A stretch of 64,000 bases of DNA, from the NCBI GenBank assembly GCA_021464415.1, contig CM038466.1:25297017-25361016 (forward strand), in the 5' to 3' direction. Source of the DNA: Lonicera japonica. Taxonomy: Eukaryota > Streptophyta > Magnoliopsida > Dipsacales > Caprifoliaceae. Made by a program: the position numbers and the translations under genes. Below the pieces are notes generated by a model. The model was not told where the DNA came from. It was given only the letters and a program-made list of their open reading frames with translations, and made no database searches. Positions 1 through 15,129 of this stretch are shown here, piece after piece. The first letter of the stretch is position 1, and every line of letters starts with the position of its first letter.

Positions 1-660
1 ATTCAAGGGTTGGAGAGGCAGATTCAGGGGTTGGAGAGGCAGATTCAGCAGGGAAGGGAAAATGACTTGGTGGGATAGAGTCAGGAGGTGCCGTGTCAGG
101 TGTGGGCGGAACAGATGTGTTGAGAGGATAGAAGTCATCAGTGGTGCTAGTGAAAAAAAGGGATAGTGGTATTATTGTAGACTTAAAATTTGAAAATGGA
201 TGAGAACATTTTGTGTTCCCAAAACATGACATGGCGAGACACACGAAGTCGTTTTAAAATGGGATCCCAACACCTATAGCCTTTATGTTCTATCCCATAC
301 CCTAGAAAACAACATAGACGAGAACGAGGTTCGAGTTTAGAACGTTCATGGGGTTGGAGTAAGACAAAGCAGGCACACCCAAACACTTTGAGAAGATTAT
401 AGTTAGGGGCATTGCCATACAACCTCTCATAAGGTGACTGATTTTGGAAGGCAGGTATAGGGTGGCGATTAATGGTGTAAACTGCAGTAAGAGCTGCTTC
501 CTCCCAGAAACGTTCGGGACACCCACTGGATATGAGAAGAGTGCGAACAGTGTCTAGAATATGACGGTATTTTCATTCGGCACGACCATTTTGTTAGGAT
601 GTACCAGGACAAGAGTACTAAGAAATTGTGCCTTGCTGACGTAAAAAATTTAAAAAATTG
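1..660 (-). pseudogene. Copia integrase C-terminal part, with in-frame stops
   Basis: The minus strand from about 650 to 183 reads as the end of the copia integrase core and the following domain. It includes the block around the catalytic glutamate (usually QNGxAExKxRH in this family) and the later VFGCxCFV and KGYRCWDP blocks. Near 590-660 several codons are TAA or TGA where the family has glutamine, arginine or other residues, so this part cannot be translated through. The changes look like C-to-T transitions. Positions 1-182 continue the same decayed pol sequence. Confidence 0.8.
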
Positions 661-662
661 GA

Positions 663-1760
663 TTATTTGTATTTCATAGCATTGTCAGCACGAAAAATTT
701 TGATTGGTCGAGAAAACTGAGTTTGGATCATTTGAGCAAAATTAGAATATAGCTGTGGTAATTCAGAACGATTTTTCATGAGAAATATCCATGTAAAACG
801 GGTGTAGTCATCTATAAAAACAACAAAGTATTTTGATATCCCCATAGTATCATGAGGAGAAGGTCCCCATACATCAAAATGAATAAGATCAAAAGGTGCA
901 GAAGAAAGGGAATTACTTTTATTAAAAGATAATGCGGGTTGTTTTCCAAGTTGACATGACAAGCATGAAATATTTTCTGACTTAACAGTTCCTAATCTAC
1001 CAGTAGAAACAAGAGTTCTAAGCTTATCAACAGACATATGACCTAACCGAGAGTGCCAAAGTTCCAGAGATGAGGTGGGAAAGGCGGGAGCAACAGCAAG
1101 AGTAGAGATGAAAACGTCTGGTGGTGTGCGAAGGTGGATAAGCTCGAACATGCGACCAACTTTACGGCCTATCCCAATAACCTGTCCCATCCGTGGATCC
1201 TGCACATGACAACCAGAAGAAGAGAATAGAACAGTAAGGCCAAGATCACAGAGTTGTCCAACAGATATGAGATTAATAGTTAATTTTAGTATGTGAAAAG
1301 TAGAGGGAAGAGATAAACTGGATGTGGATACAGGGCCAATGTGGGTAACATGTAATTGAGATCCATCAGCAGTTTTAATAGGAGATGTGTGTGTGGTAGA
1401 ATTTTTGGAGAGAAAAATTATGAAATCAGAAGTCATGTGATTGTAGCAGCCAGAATCAAAATACCAAGATGTACCTGAAATTGCAGACAGTGCATTAGAT
1501 GAACCAGATAAAACATGTTTTAACATATCAGCAAGATCATTATTAGTGATGGATGGAGGTGGATTGGATGGTTGTAAATTGGAAGCGGCAGCAGTGACGG
1601 TCTTGTTATTAGGTTTTCTGGCAGGATTCTTGTAGTAATCAGAACCCCAATGTTTTGGGCCACGCTTGTGACAGTACTTGCACACTCGTTTGGGACAATA
1701 GAGTAAGATATGGGTTGTTTCATGGCAGTAGGTGCATGCATCGGATGATTTCTCGGATTT
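663..1760 (-). pseudogene. Copia zinc knuckle, protease, gag-pre-integrase and integrase core (decayed)
   Basis: A minus-strand frame stays open from 1685 to 663 and extends upstream to about 1760. It begins with two Cys-x2-Cys blocks, the gag zinc-knuckle area, then a protease motif DSG followed by HMT. A gag-pre-integrase block follows (LWHSRLGHMS, then CLSCQLGKQ), and then an integrase core with the first aspartate in FDVWGPSP and the second in RADNA. A TAA at 1761-1763 separates it from gag, and a stop after 663 cuts the integrase before its glutamate. Both are expected decay in an old element. The product would have been a polyprotein segment, not a separate protein. Confidence 0.85.
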
Positions 1761-1763
1761 AGA

Positions 1764-2228
1764 TTAAGTAACTGCAAGTACTTCGGTTGAAGTCTGAGAA
1801 TTTGTACCAAGTCGAGTTTCTTCAAAATGGAGCGTGGTAACAATATCATCAAGAGTTGGTAAGGGATGGCGATGCAAGAGAGAGGCTCGTACAGTCTCAA
1901 ACTTATTATGAAGTGCCATTAGAAGAGTCATTACTTGTTGTTGATCTCTGTAAGTAATGAATTTAGCAGCATCAGTGGAACATGACCAGACTGGTTCTGA
2001 AGAGGCCAATTGATCCCAAAAGATTTGCATTTCAGATAGAAATTCATCAATGGTTTGACTAGGTTGTTGGCGTTTGGCGTGGAGAGCAGTCAACAATTGA
2101 TACTGGTGAGCCAGATCCTTGGTAGTGTATCTAATTTTCAAGAAATCCCAAACTTTCTTTCCGGTTGAAAAACGCCCAAATTGTTGATTGATTGTAGGAA
2201 TTGAAGTATTTCGGCACCAAGTGATAAT
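1764..2228 (-). pseudogene. Copia gag, C-terminal part (UBN2 type)
   Basis: The minus-strand reading shows a retrotransposon gag domain of the UBN2 class. It has a VWDFLKIRY-like start, the block LLTALHAKRQQPSQTIDEFLSEM, and the block LLMALHNKFETVRASLLHR. It is the continuation of the gag fragment at 7403-7706. The two were separated by insertion of the younger copia element after the duplicated ATCAC target. It ends at a TAA just before the zinc-knuckle region, which is probably a mutation rather than a natural stop. Confidence 0.85.
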
Positions 2229-2233
2229 ATCAC
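2229..2233 (+). repeat. Target-site duplication, left copy (ATCAC)
   Basis: Five bases directly left of the inner copia element. An identical copy follows the right LTR at 7398-7402. Five-bp duplications are normal for copia integrase. The perfect match shows that both ends came from a single insertion. Confidence 0.95.
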
Positions 2234-2388
2234 TGTTATAAGTTGTAAATATTGTATTAGGAAGGTAGATAATTTAGGAATCCTAATTAGTAGTAGTTTC
2301 CTTATCTGTGTAGGAGTCTCATGTATATAAGTGGGTAATCTTCTCTCTAATAATATCGAATATAATTTTCTCCTTCTCATAGTTAACA
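2234..2388 (+). repeat. 5' LTR of inner copia element
   Basis: 155 bp, TG...CA ends, nearly identical to 7243-7397. It contains a possible TATA element (TGTATATAAG near 2331) followed by a CT-rich stretch, as expected for a short LTR promoter. Confidence 0.95.
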
Positions 2389-2400
2389 TGGTATCAGAGC
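2389..2400 (+). promoter_or_regulatory. Primer-binding site (initiator-Met tRNA)
   Basis: TGGTATCAGAGC starts at the first base after the 5' LTR. It is complementary to the 3' end of plant initiator methionine tRNA, the usual primer of copia reverse transcription. Confidence 0.93.
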
Positions 2401-3089
2401 CTAGGGTTTTTCATCCAAGGTTTACGTCTCCTAGTTGACGGCAGCCTAGGTTTGGTTAGGGTTTTCACTTTCAATTTTTTGTTTCACACTTCATAGTGCT
2501 CGTTTAACCTCACCTCCGGCCTAGGGAGGATCGTCTACCACCGTTTCGCACTCGCCCAGAATCCGGTGCCGGAAAACTACGCGCGTGGCTCCCACGCGCC
2601 ACCAGTACATCTCGTCAGCGACCTCACGCGCCGGCGCGTGGAGGCGCGTGGAGGCGCGTGAAGCCTCCGATTGCCTTCCGTCCACCGTCGTTGGACTCGG
2701 TTCACTGTATACAGCACATATATGTGTTTGGTTTGGGTCGGTTCCTCACGGTTTGGTGTAGATCTGAATTTGGATCAAGTTTAGCTTTCCTCGTCTTGTT
2801 CTGCGCATACCAGATCTGCGATAACTGTGTTTCCAGACCAGAAATTGTGTCCAGAGGCTGTTTTGTTCGTGATTTGTACTTTGCAATTGCTGGTCTGTGA
2901 TTGGTTTGGGTTGATTCGCACCCGTTTGGCTCTTGAAGTTATTTCTGCACCACTCGGTTGCTTGTTTCTTGGTTTCAGGTTTGGCTGTGACCTATTCATT
3001 GGTTTGTTCAGTTTATTTGTGATTTGTGTGGCTTGATTTCTACTTCATTGGTTTGCTCCGTTTATTTTTCGCTATAAAGTTATTTAAGT
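2401..3089 (+). other. 5' leader of inner copia element
   Basis: About 690 bp between the primer-binding site and the gag-pol start, with no convincing reading frame. It includes a GC-rich stretch at 2580-2665 in which the motif GGAGGCGCGTG repeats several times. It presumably carries packaging and dimerisation signals, an inference from position only. Confidence 0.7.
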
Positions 3090-6000
3090 ATGTCAGAGCA
3101 AAAGGTGGCAGTTATTTCTGATGTGGTTTCTGTAATGTCAAAGATTACTGAACATAAACTTAATGGCTTCAACTATCTTGATTGGAGTAAAACCATTCGA
3201 ATTTACTTGCGTAGTATCGATAAGGATGATCACATGATCAGTGATCCACCTTCAGATGAGTCGGGAAAGACGTGGTTAAGGGAGGATGCTCGATTATTTT
3301 TACAAATTCGTAATTCGATTGACAGTAATGTGATTAGTTTAATTAACCATTGTGAATTGGTTAAGGAGTTAATGGATTATCTGGAATTTCTATATTCTGG
3401 AAAAGGGAATATTTCTCGTATTTATGATGTGTGCAAAGCTTTTTATCGTGCAGAAAAGCAGGACAAGTCTATTATGAGTTATTTTATGGATTTTAAGAAA
3501 ACGTATGAAGAACTTAATATGCTATTGCCGTATAGCCCTGATGTCAAAGTTCAGCAAAGTCAACGAGAGCAGATGGCTATCATGAGTTTTCTAGCTGGTC
3601 TTCCGGCTGAATTTGAAACAGCTAAGAATCAAATTATGTCTAGTCCTGAGATCTCATCCTTACAGGAAGTGTATAGTAGGGTTCTTCGCACAGAAGGGGC
3701 TCCACAAGTTCAGACTTCACCTGTTCTGTTTAATAGTGCTCTGGTTAGCAAAAATAACGAGTCAGAACTCGGGCGATCACAATATCGGGTAGGCAATCAC
3801 GGAGGAGGATCAAACAGTAACAATTTTAATTCTCGCGCACATGATTTTGGAGGAAGTGTGACTCGGGGACAAAGCTCTGGAGGGATCGTATGTCATTACT
3901 GTCATACTCCAGGACATTTGAAGCGGGATTGTAGGAAGCTTCGGTACAGGACTCAGAGAGCTCCCTCGGCCCATATTGCATCCTCCAATGAGATGGTTGA
4001 AAAATCAGTCCTTATCCCTGCAGATGAGTTTGCCAAGTACTCTAAGTACCAAGAATCTCTAAAGTCTTCATCCACTCCAGTCACTTCTGTCACTGCAATT
4101 GTTGATTCAGGTAAACCAAATACATGCCTTGTTTCCTCATCATCCAAATGGGTCATTGATTCTGGTGCCACGGATCATATGACAGGTAATTCTAGCCTCT
4201 TTTCTACCTTTCAGTCACATATATCCCCTTCCAGTGTTACTTTAGCAAATGGCACATCTTCTTCCGTTCTGGGATCTGGAACAATCACCCCAACCCCTTT
4301 GCTTCCCTTATCATCTGTTCTACATTTACCTCAATTGTCCTTTAATCTAATTTCTGTAAGCCAGCTTACTCGTAAACTTAATTGCTGCATCTCATTCTTT
4401 CCTGATTATTGCTTGTTTCAGGATCTTATGACGAAGAAGATTATTGGTAAAGGACATGAATCGGGAGGCCTCTACATCCTTGACACATCGATACCCAAAT
4501 CCGTTGCATGTTCGGGTGTCACATTTGCTTTCAAGGCTCATTGTAGGCTCGGTCACCCTTCTCTTCCTCTGCTTAAGGAGTTGTGTCCTCAGTTTAATAA
4601 GGTGTCCTCATTAGATTGTGAGTCGTGTCAATTTGCCAAACATCATCGTAGTAGTCTTAGTCCGAGAGTCAATAAGAGAGCCAGTGCTCCGTTTGAATTG
4701 GTTCACTCTGATGTTTGGGGTCCATGTCCTGTTATGTCAAAAACTGGGTTCAAGTATTTTGTTACTTTTGTTGATGATTATTCTCGTACAACTTGGTTAT
4801 ATTTAATGAAAAATCGTTCTGAATTGTTTTCTCATTTTTGTGCATTTTGTGCTGAAATTAAAACTCAATTTGCTACTTCTGTCTATATCTTGCGCAGTGA
4901 TAATGCCAAAGAATATTTATCCTCATCTTTTCAGACTTACATGATTCAGAATGGTATCCTTCATCAAACTTCTTGTGTTGATACTCCATCCCAAAATGGA
5001 GTGGTCGAACGGAAGAACAGACATCTTCTTGAAACTGCAAGAGCCCTATTATTCCAAATGAATGTTCCAAAACCATTTTGGGCTGATGCAGTTTCCACAG
5101 CATGCTTTCTCATTAACCGAATGCCCTCATCTGTTCTTCATGGTGAGACTCCTTATAGTGTTCTTTTTTCAAATAAATCATTGTTTCCTATTGAACCCAG
5201 AATATTTAGTAGTATTTGCTTTATTCGAGATGTCCGTCCACAGGTTACTAAGTTAGATCCCAAGTCTTTGAAGTGTGTTTTTCTCGGGTATTCTCGTCTT
5301 CAGAAAGGATACAGATGTTATTGCCCTAGTTTGAATAAGTACCTTGTCTCAGCTGATGTTACCTTCATGGAAGAAACACCATACTTTCCTTCTTCCACTT
5401 TCCGAAGTCAGGGGGAGGATGATGATTTGTTAGTCTATACGATCACGTTCCTTGAACCCGTTGCTGAACCAGCACCAGTCAGGCCTCCCATCCATCAAGT
5501 CTACTCCAGACGCCAGCCTGCTGATTCATGTCCTCCGCCAGCTTCTTCTTCATCATCAGATTCTGTGACGAGTGATGATCTTCCTATTGCTTTACGCAAA
5601 GGTAAACGCCAGTGTACTTATCCTGTTTCGTCTTATGTCTCTTATGATCACCTATCACATTTGTCTTGTTCATTCATTGCGTCTCTTGATTCTATATCTG
5701 TCCCTAAAACTGTTAATGAGGCTATATCACATCCTGGATGGCGTAATGCAATGATAGAGGAAATGGATGCTTTAGACACGAATGGTACATGGGACTTGGT
5801 CACTTTACCTGCAGGGAAACAGGCTATCAGATGCAAATGGGTGTTTACCGTTAAGATCAATCCTGATGGGTCTGTTGCTCGTTTAAAAGCCCGCCTCGTT
5901 GCTAAGGGTTATGCTCAGACATATGGCGTTGATTATTCTGATACTTTTTCTCCTGTTGCTAAATTAACATCTGTCCGGCTATTTATATCTTTGGCAGCTA

Positions 6001-7235
6001 CTCATCATTGGCCTCTGCATCAGCTAGACATAAATAACGCTTTTCTTCATGGTGATCTTCAGGAGGAGGTTTATATGGAGCAACCTCCTGGGTTTGTTGC
6101 TCAGGGGGAGTATGGGAAAGTCTGTCATCTTCGTAAGTCTTTGTATGGCTTGAAACAAAGTCCTCGTGCTTGGTTTGGAAAATTTAGTCAGGCTATTGAG
6201 ACGTTTGGCATGGCGAAAAGTAAGTCTGACCACTCTGTGTTCTACAAACAATCTGAAGCAGGCATCATTTTGTTGGTTGTGTACGTAGATGACATTGTCA
6301 TTACTGGGAGTGATGCTATGGGAATCTCTTCTCTTAAGTCCTTCCTTCATGCTCAGTTTCATACAAAGGACTTAGGGATGCTAAAATACTTTTTGGGTGT
6401 CGAAGTCACAAGGAGTAAAAAGGGTATTTTTCTATCTCAGAGGAAATATGTTCTTGACTTATTAGCTGAGACAGGAAAATTGGGGGCAAAGCCGTGTAGT
6501 GCTCCGATGATTCCTAATGTACAGTTGACAAAAGATGGTCAACTATTTGAAGATCCTGAGAAATATAGAAGATTGGTGGGGAAGTTAAACTATCTTACAG
6601 TGACTCGTCCGGATATTGCGTATTCTGTCAGTGTGGTGAGCCAGTTTATGTCGTCCCCAACAATTCATCATTGGGAAGTGTTAGAACAAATTTTGTGTTA
6701 CCTGAAGGGAGCACCTGGACGTGGTATCTTATACGCCAATCATGGACACTCTCGTATTGAAGGTTTTTCAGATGCAGATTGGGCAGGTTCCAAGGTGGAT
6801 AGAAAGTCCACATCAGGCTATTGTATCTTTGTTGGCGGAAATTTGGTCTCATGGAAAAGTAAGAAGCAAAATGTTGTGTCACGATCCAGTGCAGAATCAG
6901 AATATAGAGCTATGGCCCAGTCTGTGTGTGAAATAATGTGGATATGTCAGCTCTTAAATGAAGTAGGGATTAAGACTTCGGTACCAGCTAAATTGTGGTA
7001 TGATAATCAAGCTGCTTTACATATTGCGTCTAATCCCGTGTTTCATGAACGAACGAAACATATTGAACTCGATTGCCATTTTGTCCGCGAAAAGATCCAG
7101 CAAGGCTTAATTTCCACAGGATATGTCAAGACTGGAGAGCAATTGGGTGATCTCTTCACGAAAGCCTTAAACGGGGTTCGGGTTGATTATCTTTGTAACA
7201 AGCTGGGCATGATCAATATCTATGCTCCAGCTTGA
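3090..7235 (+). CDS. Copia gag-pol polyprotein
   Basis: A 1381-aa single-frame polyprotein with no internal stop. In order: gag (about 10-215, LNGFNYLDWS start); zinc knuckle C-x2-C-x4-H-x4-C at 268-281; aspartic protease DSGA at 357-360; gag-pre-integrase H/H/C/C finger (about 480-515); integrase with D541, D604 and E640, a 35-residue D-E spacing as in DD35E enzymes; reverse transcriptase with YVDD at 1065-1068; RNase H with D1228, E1269 and D1305. In this family the protein is cleaved by its own protease, assembles particles and copies the RNA into DNA for integration. The ATG at 3090 is the first one that includes the whole gag domain. The stop lies seven bases before the 3' LTR. I see no missing catalytic residue. 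Confidence 0.96.
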   Translation: MSEQKVAVISDVVSVMSKITEHKLNGFNYLDWSKTIRIYLRSIDKDDHMISDPPSDESGKTWLREDARLFLQIRNSIDSNVISLINHCELVKELMDYLEFLYSGKGNISRIYDVCKAFYRAEKQDKSIMSYFMDFKKTYEELNMLLPYSPDVKVQQSQREQMAIMSFLAGLPAEFETAKNQIMSSPEISSLQEVYSRVLRTEGAPQVQTSPVLFNSALVSKNNESELGRSQYRVGNHGGGSNSNNFNSRAHDFGGSVTRGQSSGGIVCHYCHTPGHLKRDCRKLRYRTQRAPSAHIASSNEMVEKSVLIPADEFAKYSKYQESLKSSSTPVTSVTAIVDSGKPNTCLVSSSSKWVIDSGATDHMTGNSSLFSTFQSHISPSSVTLANGTSSSVLGSGTITPTPLLPLSSVLHLPQLSFNLISVSQLTRKLNCCISFFPDYCLFQDLMTKKIIGKGHESGGLYILDTSIPKSVACSGVTFAFKAHCRLGHPSLPLLKELCPQFNKVSSLDCESCQFAKHHRSSLSPRVNKRASAPFELVHSDVWGPCPVMSKTGFKYFVTFVDDYSRTTWLYLMKNRSELFSHFCAFCAEIKTQFATSVYILRSDNAKEYLSSSFQTYMIQNGILHQTSCVDTPSQNGVVERKNRHLLETARALLFQMNVPKPFWADAVSTACFLINRMPSSVLHGETPYSVLFSNKSLFPIEPRIFSSICFIRDVRPQVTKLDPKSLKCVFLGYSRLQKGYRCYCPSLNKYLVSADVTFMEETPYFPSSTFRSQGEDDDLLVYTITFLEPVAEPAPVRPPIHQVYSRRQPADSCPPPASSSSSDSVTSDDLPIALRKGKRQCTYPVSSYVSYDHLSHLSCSFIASLDSISVPKTVNEAISHPGWRNAMIEEMDALDTNGTWDLVTLPAGKQAIRCKWVFTVKINPDGSVARLKARLVAKGYAQTYGVDYSDTFSPVAKLTSVRLFISLAATHHWPLHQLDINNAFLHGDLQEEVYMEQPPGFVAQGEYGKVCHLRKSLYGLKQSPRAWFGKFSQAIETFGMAKSKSDHSVFYKQSEAGIILLVVYVDDIVITGSDAMGISSLKSFLHAQFHTKDLGMLKYFLGVEVTRSKKGIFLSQRKYVLDLLAETGKLGAKPCSAPMIPNVQLTKDGQLFEDPEKYRRLVGKLNYLTVTRPDIAYSVSVVSQFMSSPTIHHWEVLEQILCYLKGAPGRGILYANHGHSRIEGFSDADWAGSKVDRKSTSGYCIFVGGNLVSWKSKKQNVVSRSSAESEYRAMAQSVCEIMWICQLLNEVGIKTSVPAKLWYDNQAALHIASNPVFHERTKHIELDCHFVREKIQQGLISTGYVKTGEQLGDLFTKALNGVRVDYLCNKLGMINIYAPA

Positions 7236-7242
7236 GGGGGAG
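7234..7242 (+). promoter_or_regulatory. Polypurine tract
   Basis: GAGGGGGAG lies immediately before the 3' LTR and overlaps the gag-pol stop region. It is the expected plus-strand primer for reverse transcription. Confidence 0.88.
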
Positions 7243-7397
7243 TGTTATAAGTTGTAAATATTGTATTAGGAAGGTAGATAATTTAGGAATCCTAATTAGT
7301 AGTAGTTTCCTTATCTGTGTAGGAGTCTCATGTATATAAGTGGGTAATCTTCTCTCTAATAATATCGAATATAATTTTCTCCTTATCATAGTTAACA
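7243..7397 (+). repeat. 3' LTR of inner copia element
   Basis: 155 bp, one difference from the 5' LTR by eye. It is followed at 7398-7402 by the right copy of the ATCAC target duplication. Confidence 0.95.
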
Positions 7398-7402
7398 ATC
7401 AC

Positions 7403-7706
7403 CATTTTTGGCAATCCATTCATCTTGTCTAGTAGCAAAGTTTTCAGCCGATTCATCTTGCTTTTGGATTGGTTCAGTAACCTCTCCAGTAATGAGACGC
7501 CACACTCTACGGGCTTGAAGAAAACTAGTCATGGCTTGGGCCCAGCGAATATAGTTGGGCCCATTGAGGGTGATGGAGATGGGTCGAGAGATTTTATTGC
7601 GTTCCATTAACTTGGGTGGGAGGACGCTGAAGGATGCGGATGGAATTGAATGAGGTTGGCTCCCCTTTTTTTTCTTTTTTTTTTTGGAAATAAAAAAATA
7701 ATGCAA
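7403..7706 (-). pseudogene. Copia gag, N-terminal part of the outer element
   Basis: The minus strand reads as the N-terminal gag block of copia elements, with ITLNGPNYIRWAQAM, then a basic and acidic region, then WIAKNGD. It breaks exactly at the insertion point of the inner element and resumes at 2228. The first ATG (7706) is followed by a run of lysine codons made by a poly-T tract, so the true start may be the ATG near 7606 or one further upstream. Confidence 0.8.
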
Positions 7707-8355
7707 ATAAGAGGGTAAATCTGCAAATAACTCAAAACTATGGCTTAAGGGTGTTGTGGAATATAGAACAGAAAGTTTAAGGGTTAATATGTGAAAAACA
7801 AAAAACTATTGGGGCCAAAATAAGAAAATCAGAAAGTTTGGAGTCAGTTTGCAAATAATCCTGACGGCGTAAGGAATATTTCGTCATATTTAACGGCGTC
7901 AGGCATATACCGTCAAAATTAACGTCGTAAGGAATATTCCGTTAACTTTAACAGTAAGAGCAACGGAAGCTAACAGTCAACGGTGCTGACGTGGCAGACA
8001 TGTGGCAGTTAGGGCTGACGTGGCGTGCCACGCGGCTGCTGTAATGGCTGAAGGCGCGTGAAAAGGACGGACTGTGCGCTGGAAACTTTGGGCGGCGCGT
8101 GTGGGCGCATGCCGTGGTGTTTTGGGTGGATTTTTTTGGTGTTTGGATCGTCCTGGAATTACGAGTATAATGGATATGTATTTACCTGGATTGGATATGG
8201 TTTGTGAGATATCGAGGTGTGGTAAATTGGTTTCGCAGTAAATTGATTGTGTTAAGGTAATTTGGACAATTGGGTTGTTTTGTTTATGATCTGCCAATGA
8301 TGGATTGGAGTGGGTTGGTTTGTGTTTGATTGGAAAAGGAGGAGGATTAAAATCC
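7707..8355 (-). other. 5' leader of outer copia element
   Basis: Non-coding stretch between gag and the primer-binding site of the outer element. Around 7865-7945 a motif containing GACGGCGTAAGGAATATTCCGT is repeated with variations. The rest shows no feature I can name. Confidence 0.55.
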
Positions 8356-8366
8356 CTCTGATACCA
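8356..8366 (-). promoter_or_regulatory. Primer-binding site of outer copia element
   Basis: The minus strand reads TGGTATCAGAG, complementary to initiator methionine tRNA, and directly abuts the LTR that begins at 8367. This fixes the 5' end of the outer element. Confidence 0.85.
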
Positions 8367-8643
8367 TGCAGAAAACTAAAGAGAGAGATGAAAGATTATT
8401 GATATATATATATTGTGATTAGAATCTATACAATCCAACCCTATATATAGTATTGGAGAAGGCTCAAATGAGAGAGATTACAGACATAAATCAAGGGAAA
8501 TCTTGACAAAGAAAGAACACAAATATTGACAAAATAATACAAGGATTGACAAATATATACATGGAGAAGATTAGTCAATAATGGTGGTGGAAGCTTGACA
8601 AATATATACATGGAAGATTAGTCAATATATAGATATTCTAACA
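8367..8643 (-). repeat. 5' LTR of outer copia element
   Basis: 277 bp. Read on the minus strand it starts TGTTAGAATA and ends TTTTCTGCA, and it is followed at once by the primer-binding site. It contains TATA-like sequence (TATATATAGGG) and two diverged copies of a motif containing GACAAATATATACATGGA. The partner LTR is outside the window, so this call rests on the TG...CA ends and the primer site. Confidence 0.8.
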
Positions 8644-8790
8644 CCTACAAAGCGCACGCCGACTATTATCAATCACTCCCCGTCTAATTAGCTTCTCTTT
8701 AATTCTCAATCTATACTTGCAAGCAAGCCAGCTGATAACACTGCACCTGGGAATATTATCCTTATGCCAAGTAACAACAGGATTTTTTTT
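8644..8790 (-). pseudogene. LINE fragment (zf-RVT domain)
   Basis: The minus strand around 8770-8644 reads as the zf-RVT segment found after the reverse transcriptase of plant L1-type LINEs and related pseudogenes. It shows W-x3-NIPR, ISWLACKYRLRIKEKL and RRG-VID blocks. Upstream on the same strand the frame shifts. The outer copia element appears to have inserted into this fragment. Nothing suggests it is functional. Confidence 0.55.
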
Positions 8791-8803
8791 CTTCGTTTTT
8801 CCC

Positions 8804-9043
8804 TGATACTGAATTTCCCATCTTTAGACAAGCTTCACACCACTTCATCTTCGCTGTCAACATTGGGCCTAGTATAGGCCAGTGGTTTATAATATGAATC
8901 AGATCAGCTGAGAGCGCTCCAACTGATACTGAATTTCCCATCTTTAGACAAGCTTCACACCACTTCATCTTCTCTGTCAACATTGGTCCTAGTATAGGCC
9001 AGTGATTTATAATATGAATCAGATCAGCTGAGACTGCTCTAAG
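8804..9043 (+). repeat. 120-bp tandem duplication
   Basis: Two copies, 8804-8923 and 8924-9043, start at TGATACTGAATTTCCC and stay nearly identical for about 110 bp (a few substitutions by eye) before diverging at the end. They adjoin the LINE fragment and may have come from it. No independent function is visible. Confidence 0.85.
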
Positions 9044-9648
9044 GAGAACCTAACTGTTATTATCAATAAATTCCTTCACTTTTCCATTGATCCTGCTTGC
9101 AGCATCATATGCAATACGGTTACTATACTACTGATATAGGGGCCACTCAGAATGCCAGTTATAAAACCCACACCACACTAGCCTTATTCGATACCACAAT
9201 ATCTTTAAGACCCATCAACATTCTCTCTGAGGACAACAAAGATCTTCTCAAGCCACTTCAGCTACATTTTTCGCAAGCCACTTTATCATGCACATTAACC
9301 ATTACTTGTTAAAGGATTTCTAAAATTTGGTTATCCACACCTAGTTTTTGATTAAACATTGCTAAAATTTGCTGTACTTTGTATTTTGATTATTCCATTG
9401 GTGTTCTAATATTCTTGTTGAGTCTTTGTGCACAAAATGTTGAGTATGTTTGATTCACAAACATCTATTACTACTGCAAAGTTCCCTTTTTGTCTAGCCT
9501 TAACTGACAATATGTTGCACAACTTTTAGTCTTTTACGAGTAAAATATGAATGCTTAAATAGCTGAATACAAGCATTCTTTTATTATACATGTATGATAC
9601 AAGTCAAAACTATTTTTTATCAATAACTGTACATTGATGAGGTTATTC
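9044..9648. other. Spacer between LINE fragment and FTSH6
   Basis: AT-rich sequence with no supported gene. The end nearest 9648 should include the 3' UTR of FTSH6, since that gene ends at 9649 on the minus strand. Confidence 0.5.
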
Positions 9649-15011
<5,363 letters not shown>

Positions 15012-15112
15012 GTTCTTGGCTCTGAAATTTGCAGTGAGTAGTTGGTTGGGCTTTGAAATGGTTCTCTTTCTCTTTCTGTTTTGGGGAGTTGATGATAATT
15101 TTTGGAGGGAAG

Positions 15113-15120
15113 TTTAAATA
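15113..15120 (-). promoter_or_regulatory. Probable TATA box of FTSH6
   Basis: The minus strand reads TATTTAAA about 100 bp upstream of the FTSH6 ATG, a usual distance for a plant TATA box with a short leader. Assigned by position and sequence only. Confidence 0.55.
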
Positions 15121-15129
15121 GGAAAGGGG

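Larger units (their letters stand above)
2234..7397 (+). mobile_element. Intact-looking Ty1/copia retrotransposon nested in an older copia element
   Basis: A complete 5164-bp element. It has 155-bp LTRs at 2234-2388 and 7243-7397, each starting TGTTATAAG and ending GTTAACA. A primer-binding site abuts the left LTR, one 1381-codon gag-pol frame is open throughout, and a purine tract GAGGGGGAG directly precedes the right LTR. A perfect 5-bp duplication flanks it. The two LTRs differ at one position by eye (C at 2376, A at 7385). All catalytic residues I checked are present. These features describe a young element that may still be able to move, although nothing here shows it is transcribed. Short LTRs suggest an Ale/Retrofit-like or similar copia lineage, which I cannot confirm. 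Confidence 0.96.
1..8643 (-). mobile_element. Older Ty1/copia retrotransposon, decayed, cut by window edge and split by a nested element
   Basis: On the minus strand the order is LTR (8367-8643), primer-binding site (8356-8366), leader, gag (7706 down to 7403, then 2228 to 1764), zinc knuckle, protease, gag-pre-integrase and integrase (about 1760 to 1). This is copia order as far as it can be followed. Reverse transcriptase and the 3' LTR would lie left of position 1. The gag frame is interrupted only by the younger element at 2234-7397 and stays open across the target-site duplication, so gag was open at that point when the insertion happened. Several later stop codons show the element is dead. 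The flank at 8644-8648 (cctac) should be one half of its target duplication, but the other half is outside the window. Confidence 0.85.

Noticed and set aside
2658..3036. Small frames in the leader of the inner copia element
   Set aside because: No domain, mutually overlapping on both strands, and located in the expected untranslated leader.
3953..6936. Several short frames within the inner copia element on both strands
   Set aside because: Shadows of the 1381-codon gag-pol frame, with no domain of their own.
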